Source: Thermoproteota archaeon
Lineage (GTDB): Archaea > Korarchaeota > Korarchaeia > Korarchaeales > Korarchaeaceae
Direction: 5' to 3'
DNA length: 64,000 nt
NCBI GenBank assembly: GCA_027491395.1
Contig: JAOZFI010000036.1
Coordinates: 62,001 to 126,000 of the forward strand
Part shown: positions 26,307-33,510 of the stretch, piece after piece
How positions within the stretch are numbered: the stretch's first letter is position 1
Layout: each line of letters opens with the position of its first letter
Translations under genes and position numbers: made by a program
The notes under the pieces: generated by a model
The model's database searches: none
The model's input: only the letters and a program-made list of their open reading frames with translations
Told to the model about the DNA's origin: nothing

Positions 26307-26368
26307 GGGGGGTCGGGACTCGGCAAAGTCATCACTCGTCAGCCGGTTGATCCTACCTCATTCCCCCG
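26307..26368 (-). ncRNA. C/D box sRNA guiding rRNA 2'-O-methylation
   Basis: On the minus strand a terminal GGGGG/CCCCC stem encloses a degenerate box C (AATGAGG), a 12-nt guide AGGATCAACCGG, box D' CTGA (26339-26342), spacer CGA, box C' GTGATGA (26329-26335), a 12-nt guide CTTTGCCGAGTC, and a degenerate box D CCGA. The first guide is perfectly complementary to CCGGUUGAUCCU at the universally conserved 5' end of archaeal 16S rRNA. By the N+5 rule it would methylate the first U of that segment. The second is complementary over about ten bases to the ACUCGGCAAA segment I recall as conserved in archaeal 23S rRNA. Confidence 0.82.
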
Positions 26369-26388
26369 GGTGTCAGGGTCAATCAACC

Positions 26389-26396
26389 TAATAAAG
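26389..26396 (-). promoter_or_regulatory. TATA box for the C/D box sRNA
   Basis: CTTTATTA on the minus strand is centred about 25 bases before the first base of the sRNA stem, the normal archaeal spacing. It supports an independent transcription unit rather than a leader of the PrsW-like gene. Confidence 0.6.
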
Positions 26397-26456
26397 AGAT
26401 CAACTGTCAGTCCCGTCTCAATTGGCTAGTCAAAAGAGGAGGGTAGGGAGAGATGA

Positions 26457-27329
26457 TCACCCCTTCTTCTCCGCCTTGACCTTGGCAGGGAGGGCCTCAG
26501 CTGGTTTGTGCGGCTTGAAACCGAACTTTCTTTTTATTAAGAGCTTCTTTAAGAGCTGTATTCCTTGAGCAGGATCAACCCCTCTTGGGCAGACGTCTGA
26601 GCAGGAGGCTGCGAAGTGGCAGCGCCAGCACCCGTGCTCGGTATCCACGACGGATATCCTGACATCGAGACCATTGTCTCTGGTGTCGACTATGTACCTG
26701 TACGCCTGAGCTAGGGCTTGGGGTCCTAGGTACTCGTAATCCGTGGCGGCGGTTGGACAGGCGGACAGACAAGCCCCGCACTTTATACAATCGGTGAACT
26801 GGTAATATCTAGCGTATTCATCGACCGTCTGCTTGTAGGGGCCAGTCGGATTGTTCAGCTCGACATCATCGTTCCTTATTATCCAAGGCTTCACAGCCCT
26901 GTGCTTTTCGAAGAAGGATGTGAAATCAGCAGCTAGGTCTCTCTCAACAGGGAAGTTATCCAAGGGTCTCAACTCAACGACATCACCGCTTCCAGCAGCC
27001 TCTAGAACTCTAGTCTGACAGGCCAGCATCTGCTTACCGTTTATCATCATGGCGCACGATCCACAGAGTCCCATCCTGCAGGAGTACCTTAATCCGAGGG
27101 AATGATCCGCCTCCCCTTTTATTATCAGAAGGGCATCTAAGACCGTCATTCCCCTTGAAACTTCCAGTTCATGTTCCTCCCAATATGGAGCGTAGTCCTT
27201 CCTCGGGTTGTATTTGTAGATCCTGAACTTTATCTTCCTTACAGGCTTCCAGAGCTCCTCAGAGGCCTTCATGGTCTCCTCAAGTACCTCGGGCGGAAGA
27301 ACATACTCCTTAGCTTCCTCTGAAGCCAT
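26457..27329 (-). CDS. sdhB: Succinate dehydrogenase/fumarate reductase iron-sulfur subunit
   Basis: Electron-transfer subunit of complex II, 290 residues. The [2Fe-2S] site is CRMGLCGSCAMMINGKQ plus LACQT. The [4Fe-4S] and [3Fe-4S] ligands are in CIKCGACLSACPT and CWRCHFAASCSDVCPRGVDP. There is an N-terminal extension of about 30 residues and a basic C-terminal tail. It is the last gene of the operon sdhA-sdhC-sdhD-sdhB on the minus strand. The ATG follows GGAGGTGATTTT. Confidence 0.96.
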   Translation of the reverse strand: MASEEAKEYVLPPEVLEETMKASEELWKPVRKIKFRIYKYNPRKDYAPYWEEHELEVSRGMTVLDALLIIKGEADHSLGLRYSCRMGLCGSCAMMINGKQMLACQTRVLEAAGSGDVVELRPLDNFPVERDLAADFTSFFEKHRAVKPWIIRNDDVELNNPTGPYKQTVDEYARYYQFTDCIKCGACLSACPTAATDYEYLGPQALAQAYRYIVDTRDNGLDVRISVVDTEHGCWRCHFAASCSDVCPRGVDPAQGIQLLKKLLIKRKFGFKPHKPAEALPAKVKAEKKG

Positions 27330-27341
27330 AAAATCACCTCC

Positions 27342-27662
27342 TCATGCGAACCCAAGCGCGACCATCAGTACCTGCAGGCCCACGGCGTAGGTGACTATGC
27401 CCACTATCAGAATGGCCCAGCTGATCCACTTGGTCCAGCACCTGTCGGGCACCATCTCAATGAGGATTACCCTGACTCCATTAAAGGCGTGATAGAGGAG
27501 GGCAGCTAAGAATATCGCCATGTTACCGAGGTAAAGGACAGGGTTCGCCTTTATGGTTGCGCCTATAACCGGGTCATTGTTCGCGAGCAAGTGTATTAAG
27601 CCAGTAATCACTATTAGGATGGCAGTAACATAGTGAAGGAACATGATAGTGGACTCCCTCAT
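27342..27662 (-). CDS. sdhD: Succinate dehydrogenase membrane subunit D
   Basis: Small heme-b/quinone-binding anchor of complex II, about 106 residues with three membrane helices. Probable heme or quinone-region residues are in FLHYVTAILIVITGLIHLL and LYHAFNGVRVILIEM, mirroring SdhC. The ATG at 27662 is preceded by GGGGTGATTGAC and is preferred over GTG 27671, which overlaps sdhC. Four-subunit complex II with two helical anchors of this type differs from the SdhE-type complexes of Sulfolobales. Confidence 0.85.
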   Translation of the reverse strand: MRESTIMFLHYVTAILIVITGLIHLLANNDPVIGATIKANPVLYLGNMAIFLAALLYHAFNGVRVILIEMVPDRCWTKWISWAILIVGIVTYAVGLQVLMVALGFA

Positions 27663-27667
27663 GTCAA

Positions 27668-28090
27668 TCACCCCATCATCGGCTGAACTACGAGCGCGTA
27701 ATAGGCCCAGATAGCTGCGAGGACGACGAACAGAACCAAGGCAAACACCACCACGTATCTCTGGACTCCTTCTATCGATACCGGTCTCTGAGAGGGTTTC
27801 TTAATTAGAAGAGGCTTTCCTACAGCAAATCCCAGCTCCGCCAATATCAGCCTTATCCCATTGGCCGTGTGGAAGGTTACGATGATGCCGAGAAGGGCAT
27901 CCCACCATAGCCCAGGATGCCATCCCGTACTGTAGAAGTGGGCCAACACGAACAGAACTATTAGGATCCCAGTTATCCTGTGAGCAGCGTAAAGCCATCT
28001 CTCAATCGTATAAACCCTAGCCTTGAACCAGCCGGAAATACCCCTCATGTTTTTCGCATAATACTCCTTAAACTCGCTCTCAGCCTCCAT
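27668..28090 (-). CDS. sdhC: Succinate dehydrogenase membrane subunit C (cytochrome b556)
   Basis: Membrane anchor of complex II, about 140 residues. The pattern HRITGILIVLFVLAHF followed by VTFHTANGIRLILAELG is typical SdhC, with histidines positioned to bind heme b. Three membrane helices are visible. ATG 28090 follows GAGGTGAAGGTT and is preferred over GTG 28099. It lies close behind sdhA and overlaps none of it with this start. Confidence 0.88.
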   Translation of the reverse strand: MEAESEFKEYYAKNMRGISGWFKARVYTIERWLYAAHRITGILIVLFVLAHFYSTGWHPGLWWDALLGIIVTFHTANGIRLILAELGFAVGKPLLIKKPSQRPVSIEGVQRYVVVFALVLFVVLAAIWAYYALVVQPMMG

Positions 28091-28100
28091 AACCTTCACC

Positions 28101-29819
28101 TCAATACTTCCTCTCAGTGGGAGGCCACTTGGTTATCACAACCGGGATATAGCTGAACTGAGGTTCTCCATCGGCTCCCCTGGCTATCATCGTATGCTTG
28201 AGCCAGTTCTCATCATCTCTCTTGGGGTAATCTAGTCTGGTGTGAGCCCCTCTGGTTTCGGTCCTGTTCAGCGCAGCCCTTGCTACGACGTAGGCTATTT
28301 CCAGCATTGCGTCCAGCTCCAGTACGTGTATCAGGTTTATGTTATACTCTCTGTCCTTATCGGCTACATGTCCCTCTCCAAACCTCTGCCTGAGCTCTTT
28401 GAGCTTACTTATTGCCTCCTTCAGGCCTTTCTCGTCCCTGAACACGTAAACGTACTTGCCCATCGTGTCCTGCATCTCTCTCCTTATGTGATAGGGGTTT
28501 TCACCGGTGGACCCTCTGAGCATGCGATCGAATATCCTCTTCTCCTCCTCACTAACCTTGTCCATTGGGACATCTCTCAGACCTACTTTCATGGCGTAAT
28601 CGGCCGCCTGCCTGCCAGTCAGCATACCGTACACTAGGCAATCGGAAGAAGAGTTAGTTCCCAACCTGTTTGCTCCATGGAGGCTCACGCATGCGACCTC
28701 CCCGGCCGCCCACAGCCCTTTGGCTGGAGTGGCCCCGTAAATGTTTGTGTGCACGCCTCCCATGCTGTAGTGTGCAACGGGTCTGACGGGCATCGGCTCC
28801 TCAACTGGGTCGACGCCTGCGAACCTTATAGCCAGCTCCCTTATGTGTGGCAGTCTCTCATCGATCTTATCCTCCCCCAAGTGTCTTAGATCTAAGAGCA
28901 CGTAGTCAAGCCCTCCTGGACCCTTAAACCCTCTACCCTCCAAGATTTCGGTCATTTCCGCCTTGGATACCACGTCCCTAGGTGCCAGCTCCATTCTCTC
29001 AGGAGCGTAGTTCTTCATGAACCTCTCTCCTTTGTTGTTTATCAGGTAGCCTCCCTCTCCTCTAGCAGCCTCCGATATCAGGATGCCAGATGGCACTAAG
29101 CCGGTAGGATGGAACTGGAAGAACTCCATGTCCTTCAGCGATAACCCAGCTCTGTAAGCCATGGCCATCCCATCGGCGGTGGATGAATGCGAGTAGGTAG
29201 TGAACGGGTAGAGCCTACCAGCGCCTCCCGTGGCGAGCACCCCAGCTTTGGCTTTGAAAACGTAGAAATCACCGGTCTTAAGCTCTAGGGCGGTGACTCC
29301 TCTAAATTCGCCGTTCTCGATGATAAGAGAGGTAACGTAGAATTCGTGGTAGAACTTTATGTTATCATACTTCAGGGCCGTATCGTATAAGGTTTGCATC
29401 GCATAAAGCCCGGTCTTATCCGCAGCGAAGCAGGCTCTCGGAAAGCTGTGACCTCCAAACCTTCTTTGAGCTATTCTACCATCGGGCCTCCTGGCCCAGG
29501 GCATCCCCCAATGATCTAGCTGGTAGATCTCTTGGGGAGCCAGCCTGACGAAGAGCTCCACCGCATCTTGGTCGGCTAGCCAGGCTGCGCCCTTTATAGT
29601 GTCGTAAGCGTGCAGATCGTAGCTATCACCCTCATCATGATAGAGGGCCGCACCGGTTCCCCCTGCATATGCAACAGAGTGAGATCTCATCGCATGAACT
29701 TTCGTCAATACAGCTACGTCTAGTTTACCTTCATTCCTCCTAGCAGCTTCAATAGAAGCTCTGAGACCCGCTAAGCCTGATCCGATAACAACTATATCCG
29801 TAGTTACTATCTCAGCCAA
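28101..29819 (-). CDS. sdhA: Succinate dehydrogenase/fumarate reductase flavoprotein
   Basis: Catalytic FAD subunit, 572 residues. The dinucleotide motif is VVIGSGLAGLRASIEAARR. HSVAYAGGTGAAL holds the histidine region for covalent FAD, GAARGEGGYLINNKGERFM and the substrate arginine region in HGANRLGTNSSSDCLVYG follow, and the C-terminal TRGAHTRLDYP is typical. The start is TTG 29819, placed by a strong GGGAGGT site eight bases upstream. The leader before it folds into two hairpins, one covering part of that ribosome site. It heads the sdhACDB operon and is divergent from the Rieske/cytochrome b genes. Confidence 0.96.
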   Translation of the reverse strand: MAEIVTTDIVVIGSGLAGLRASIEAARRNEGKLDVAVLTKVHAMRSHSVAYAGGTGAALYHDEGDSYDLHAYDTIKGAAWLADQDAVELFVRLAPQEIYQLDHWGMPWARRPDGRIAQRRFGGHSFPRACFAADKTGLYAMQTLYDTALKYDNIKFYHEFYVTSLIIENGEFRGVTALELKTGDFYVFKAKAGVLATGGAGRLYPFTTYSHSSTADGMAMAYRAGLSLKDMEFFQFHPTGLVPSGILISEAARGEGGYLINNKGERFMKNYAPERMELAPRDVVSKAEMTEILEGRGFKGPGGLDYVLLDLRHLGEDKIDERLPHIRELAIRFAGVDPVEEPMPVRPVAHYSMGGVHTNIYGATPAKGLWAAGEVACVSLHGANRLGTNSSSDCLVYGMLTGRQAADYAMKVGLRDVPMDKVSEEEKRIFDRMLRGSTGENPYHIRREMQDTMGKYVYVFRDEKGLKEAISKLKELRQRFGEGHVADKDREYNINLIHVLELDAMLEIAYVVARAALNRTETRGAHTRLDYPKRDDENWLKHTMIARGADGEPQFSYIPVVITKWPPTERKY

Positions 29820-29826
29820 AATAATT

Positions 29827-29859
29827 ACCTCCCTTTCTTAAGGGACCTCCTAGAGGAGG
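29827..29859 (-). promoter_or_regulatory. Structured leader of sdhA covering its ribosome site
   Basis: On the minus strand the leader forms CCTCC-TCTA-GGAGG (29846-29859) and then TCCCTT-AAGA-AAGGGA (29830-29845), two adjacent perfect hairpins. The second takes up four bases of the GGGAGGT ribosome site (29827-29833). The CCTCC of the first could alternatively pair with that site. This could allow translational control of sdhA. The pairing is visible, the control is an inference. Confidence 0.45.
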
Positions 29860-29882
29860 CGGGTCAATAAGATAAATGTTCC

Positions 29883-29959
29883 CTAGGCTTTTCTCATATA
29901 TAAGCCTTAGACAACGGGGAATATTTGATTAAATATATAACAAGACAATAGTTATATAT
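29883..29959. promoter_or_regulatory. Divergent sdh / Rieske-cytochrome b promoter region with two inverted repeats
   Basis: The sdhA TATA box (CTTATATATG, 29895-29904) overlaps the right arm of AGGCTT-N11-AAGCCT (29885-29907). A second perfect repeat, ATATATAAC-N9-GTTATATAT, lies at 29933-29959 and contains TATA-like sequence on both strands. Further A/T-rich boxes (ATTTTATTTATTTT near 29989) precede the plus-strand genes. The arrangement suits shared regulation of the two divergent operons. Confidence 0.45.
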
Positions 29960-30049
29960 AAGTGAACATCACCAGATAAATAACAGAAATTTTATTTATT
30001 TTTAGGGAACTCAGAGAACGAGGTCTCTCTTGAGAAAGGGTGTGTATCT

Positions 30050-30223
30050 ATGGGGGTGCTGATCTCCGGAATGGTTTCTGGTGCTCAAAGTCTCTTACAG
30101 ACCACATTCAATCAAATAACTCAACTGTGGGTCTTGGCAGGCTTAATAGCTATGTTTGTGATAGGCCTAGTGATCTACACCTGCTATTCTAGGAGCTTAG
30201 GTATACCGGAGGGTGAGGATTGA
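30050..30223 (+). CDS. 57-residue single-span membrane protein upstream of the Rieske gene
   Basis: ATG 30050 opens a 57-codon frame ending at TGA 30221-30223, which overlaps the Rieske ATG (TGATG). It encodes a short N-terminal part with MVSGAQSLLQTTFNQITQ, one membrane helix (WVLAGLIAMFVIGLVIYT) and a short tail with a cysteine (CYSRSLGIPEGED). Tight coupling to the Rieske and cytochrome b genes suggests a small extra subunit of a quinol-oxidising bc complex. I do not recognise a family. Confidence 0.65.
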   Translation: MGVLISGMVSGAQSLLQTTFNQITQLWVLAGLIAMFVIGLVIYTCYSRSLGIPEGED

Positions 30224-30726
30224 TGGTAGATGTGAGTAGGAGGGACTTCATAAAGGGGGGACTGCTAGCCTCCATTGCATTAGCAGCAGCCGCCGCTGGA
30301 GCCCCACTCATTCAGTATCTCACCTCAGAGAGGGTAGTCGTTGGTAAAGTTAGCAGCGGGGAGAAGAGCAAGCTTCCAATGAAGATAACGAATAAGAATG
30401 ATCTTCAACCGGATTCCCAGATACAGTTTATGATGCCCCTCAATCCAGATGGGAGTAGGGGGCAACACCCATCTATTCTAATAAGGCTGAGACCGGATCT
30501 AGCCCAGAAAGCGGGAACGGAATTCAAGGCCTTCAGCGCTATATGCACTCACTTGGGGTGCATAGTCCATCTAGAGCCCGGTGATGATATCTACTGCCCG
30601 TGTCACGCCGGATACTTCGATCCTGTGACCGGTAATGTTCTAGCCGGCCCTCCTAAGAAGCCACTCCCCGAGATAGAGCTGAAGATAGACGAAAATGGTG
30701 ATATTTACGCGGTAGGGTGGAAATGA
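30223..30726 (+). CDS. Rieske [2Fe-2S] protein
   Basis: Iron-sulfur subunit of a cytochrome bc-type complex, about 167 residues. A twin-arginine start (SRRDFIKGG near residue 5) precedes a hydrophobic anchor. The Rieske ligands are in CTHLGC at 108-113 and CPCH at 125-128, and the GPPKKPLP loop follows. It should sit outside the membrane and take electrons from quinol at cytochrome b. ATG 30223 overlaps the upstream stop by one base, and the cytochrome b start overlaps its stop by four, so the three genes are one operon. Confidence 0.95.
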   Translation: MVDVSRRDFIKGGLLASIALAAAAAGAPLIQYLTSERVVVGKVSSGEKSKLPMKITNKNDLQPDSQIQFMMPLNPDGSRGQHPSILIRLRPDLAQKAGTEFKAFSAICTHLGCIVHLEPGDDIYCPCHAGYFDPVTGNVLAGPPKKPLPEIELKIDENGDIYAVGWK

Positions 30727-32141
30727 TGACCAAATGTGGTAAGGAGGAGAAGAGCTGCCTATCGTGGTTGGTTAACTGGTTTATTGACAGGCTCGGGATG
30801 GAGGAATTCACCTCCACCATGGTCTGGAGACACACTCTACATCCAGTCTACAGCCTCGGCGGCCTAACAACCCTCATGTTCATTATTCAGGCGATTACTG
30901 GACTATTGCTCCTCATGTTCTATGTACCAGTGTTCGGAGAGACCAACATGGCCTACGACAGCGTTCTGAGGATAACCGAGGAGGTGGCATACGGTTCGAT
31001 CATAAGAGGGTTGCATTTCTACGGAGCCAACCTGATGGTCCTCATAGCGATACTTCACTTCCTCAGGGTTTACTTCATGGGAAGCTACAAGAAGCCTCAC
31101 GAGGTGACGTACATAATCGGAATGATAACCGGATTGCTAGCGATCGTTACGGGTGTAACTGGCTACTCCCTGAGAATGGACCACGTGGCCGGGGAGGCCA
31201 TAAGGATAGGGAACACCCTAGTTACGGGCATGCCTGGGGGTAAGATGATCGCCCAGATCATATATGGGACGGGAACGTTCGACGAGATAGTCGGCAGGTA
31301 CTTGGCGTTCCACATCATGCTGGCCGGCCTGATATTCCTCCTGATGCTCGTCCACTTCTTCTCGATTCATCAGCATCACGTGTCACCCCCTTACGATGGA
31401 TCTGACCCCGAGCCAGCAGTACCTTTCTTCCCGAATCACATACTGACCGAGGCAGCCGCTGCCTTCGTGGTGATAGGAGCCTTAATAGTTGTATCAGCGG
31501 TGTTCCCGGCAGAGCTAGGTCAGAAGTTCCTTCCAACGAAGGAATTGCCGGTAGGTCAGCCTGAGTGGTACTTAATGGCTGTTTACGCTGGGATAAAGAC
31601 GGGAGTAGATCCGGTTTTCGCTGGCATGGTGGTCCCGGGCATGCTCCTACTGATATTTGTCCTGATGCCTTGGATTGATCCGACCTACAGCAGGCACCCA
31701 AGGAACAGAAGGATAGCCACCATCTACGGCGCTATAATGGTCGGGGAATTCGTGGTCTTCACAGTGTACGGGATGCTTACACCCGGAGAGCAAATCCCCT
31801 TGGTAAACGCGCTGGCCGTCGCGTTCGTTGTAGCATTAATCACCGGGATACCAGCAGCCAGATACACATCCAAGCCCGTTCCCCCGGTTAAGAGGACTCC
31901 GGTGAAGAGGGTCAGGCAAACACCACTCGTCCTAGAATGGGGCAAGTATATATTCCTGATGCTCCTAATAATACAGTTGATCACAACTGTCCTCGGAATC
32001 CAAGCCCATCTCAATGAGATGTACACCTTGGCCGGTTTCTACTTCGGCATATCTGTGATAGCCTTTGGATGGGTCCTATTCGTGGCGAAAGTCATCCTCC
32101 TAGACGTTAAATACATAACGAAGCCTATTCTCTCCTCTTAA
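30723..32141 (+). CDS. Cytochrome b of a bc-type complex
   Basis: Quinol-oxidising diheme cytochrome b, about 472 residues, with the b6-like N-terminal and subunit-IV-like C-terminal parts in one chain. Heme-binding histidines lie in RGLHFYGANLMVLIAILHFL and in LAFHIMLAGL/MLVHFFSIHQHH, and the quinol-site signature is QPEWY. There are about eleven hydrophobic segments. No cytochrome c1, plastocyanin-like acceptor or terminal oxidase is seen nearby, so the electron sink is unknown. The ATG at 30723 overlaps the Rieske stop as ATGA, and an in-frame GTG 30717 is less likely. Confidence 0.95.
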   Translation: MMTKCGKEEKSCLSWLVNWFIDRLGMEEFTSTMVWRHTLHPVYSLGGLTTLMFIIQAITGLLLLMFYVPVFGETNMAYDSVLRITEEVAYGSIIRGLHFYGANLMVLIAILHFLRVYFMGSYKKPHEVTYIIGMITGLLAIVTGVTGYSLRMDHVAGEAIRIGNTLVTGMPGGKMIAQIIYGTGTFDEIVGRYLAFHIMLAGLIFLLMLVHFFSIHQHHVSPPYDGSDPEPAVPFFPNHILTEAAAAFVVIGALIVVSAVFPAELGQKFLPTKELPVGQPEWYLMAVYAGIKTGVDPVFAGMVVPGMLLLIFVLMPWIDPTYSRHPRNRRIATIYGAIMVGEFVVFTVYGMLTPGEQIPLVNALAVAFVVALITGIPAARYTSKPVPPVKRTPVKRVRQTPLVLEWGKYIFLMLLIIQLITTVLGIQAHLNEMYTLAGFYFGISVIAFGWVLFVAKVILLDVKYITKPILSS

Positions 32142-32217
32142 CATTTTTCTTCGCCGCCTCCTTTAGATCGATGTTAGTTCACAAACCCTTTTTACATTGA
32201 AGCCATTACACTTAACG

Positions 32218-33033
32218 ATGAACAGGGACAGCTTGGTGATTGTGGGAGTCGTGCTGATAACTCTCATCGTACTTGGGTCCGCTTACACAGCAGTTTCGAA
32301 GGGTGTAGCTCCCTCCTTGCTGGAAAAAGGAACCCCTAGCGGATCTAAACAGAGCAGCACGAGATCTTCTCAAGCAGCATCGGGAAAGACCGGTACTACT
32401 CAGACAAAGAAGACAGCGACACAGAAAACAACGACTCAGAAGGCACCATTTGACTTCAAGAGCGTATTTCTCAAGAAGACCGAGTTCTCAATCACTTACG
32501 ATTACTACCAAGATATGAAGAAGAAGGGCAATGGCGCCCTCTACGTCAAGGGAGATAATAGGAGAATGGATCTCAAGTTCGTTCAGGGACAGACGGTACT
32601 CATAAACAAAGGAGATTTGACCATATACTGTTTTAAACAAGCTCAAAGCGACTGGCAATGCTTCCAATCGAAAAACAAGGAGTCCATTGAGAAGAAGATG
32701 GGAGGTGGTAAAACAAACGATCCAGTAGAGGAAGGTCAGGAGGAGTTCGACAAACCAGTATACAACGGTACTAGGACCTATGCGGGGAAAACATGCTACT
32801 GCTACTACGTTAGCAAGAGCGCGAAGGAAACCGTGAATGGCGTGGACAAGGCGGGAACTCAGTGGGTGGAGATATGTGTAACTCAGGATGGGATACCGGC
32901 CTACTACCTCTACCTATGGAAATCCTCTGATGGGAAGAACGCTATTAGAACCGAAATAATAGCTAGGACGATATCATATAACGTTCCGGATAGTGTTTTC
33001 AACCCACCCGTTGAACCAACCAGCCTTCCATAA
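32218..33033 (+). CDS. Secreted/anchored protein with Thr/Ser/Lys-rich linker
   Basis: About 271 residues: an N-terminal membrane segment (LVIVGVVLITLIVLGSAYTA), a Ser/Thr/Lys/Gln-rich linker of about 50 residues (for example TGTTQTKKTATQKTTTQ), then a beta-rich domain with GALYVKGDNRRMDLKF and six cysteines that could form disulfides. The fold vaguely recalls LolA/DUF4412-like domains, which I state only as a possibility. A TTTTTACATT box lies about 25 bases before ATG 32218, favouring a leaderless start there rather than TTG 32197. It follows cytochrome b but has its own promoter. Confidence 0.6.
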   Translation: MNRDSLVIVGVVLITLIVLGSAYTAVSKGVAPSLLEKGTPSGSKQSSTRSSQAASGKTGTTQTKKTATQKTTTQKAPFDFKSVFLKKTEFSITYDYYQDMKKKGNGALYVKGDNRRMDLKFVQGQTVLINKGDLTIYCFKQAQSDWQCFQSKNKESIEKKMGGGKTNDPVEEGQEEFDKPVYNGTRTYAGKTCYCYYVSKSAKETVNGVDKAGTQWVEICVTQDGIPAYYLYLWKSSDGKNAIRTEIIARTISYNVPDSVFNPPVEPTSLP

Positions 33034-33154
33034 TTGAACTATTTTTCATAATACATTTTAACACCAAAATTCGAGGTACATCTTTCCAAGAGGGACATTT
33101 CACAGTAATATTTAACTGTTAGAAGACCACTATAATCATGGGGGGTGAAAGGGA

Positions 33155-33418
33155 ATGGCCCACATGAGACTATCGCCCGATTTTGAGCATGTCTACAACG
33201 CCATCATGACTGAGTTGAGGGGTTACATACATGGTTCCGAGTGTCACATGGATAAGATAAAAGAATGGTTGTCTACCTTGCCTCCTGAGGGAGTGAACTC
33301 CCTACTGGAGCAGCTTAGAAGGAATTTGGAGACTTGGAAGAATATTGGTTCCATAACTGAAGAGCAGTATGAGAAGGCCCTCCAGAAACTTGAGGAGATA
33401 AGAGATCTAGCTAAGTAA
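33155..33418 (+). CDS. Small helical protein, unknown function
   Basis: 87 residues, charged and predicted mostly helical (GVNSLLEQLRRNLETWKNIG, QYEKALQKLEEIRDLAK). It contains one cysteine and two histidines near the middle (GSECHMDK). No membrane segment or signal is seen. The ATG follows a GGGGGGTGAAAGGGA ribosome site, which supports translation. A hairpin with a T tract follows its stop, suggesting a single-gene transcript. The family is unknown to me. Confidence 0.55.
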   Translation: MAHMRLSPDFEHVYNAIMTELRGYIHGSECHMDKIKEWLSTLPPEGVNSLLEQLRRNLETWKNIGSITEEQYEKALQKLEEIRDLAK

Positions 33419-33441
33419 CCTACCGACTCACATTATCCTTA

Positions 33442-33485
33442 CCACCTGTGCATACGCACTTGGCAGGTGGGGTTCTAAGTTTTTA
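33442..33485 (+). terminator. Hairpin and T-rich tail after the small helical gene
   Basis: CCACCTG and CAGGTGG pair around an inner GTGC/GCAC stem at 33442-33470, followed by GGTTCTAAGTTTTTATG. It is positioned 24 bases after the stop of the 87-residue gene. The T run also provides the TATA-like element for pyrG. Confidence 0.45.
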
Positions 33486-33510
33486 TGTTAGATCGACTCG
33501 ACCCCAATAC

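Noticed and set aside
26341-26357. Plus-strand CCGGTTGATCCT, identical to the start of archaeal 16S rRNA
   Set aside because: Not an rRNA fragment: identity ends after 12 bases and it lies exactly where an antisense D' guide is expected on the minus strand.
33448-33510. N-terminal extension of CTP synthase
   Set aside because: It would cover the terminator hairpin and the TATA-like box, and the family begins just before the VTGG loop.
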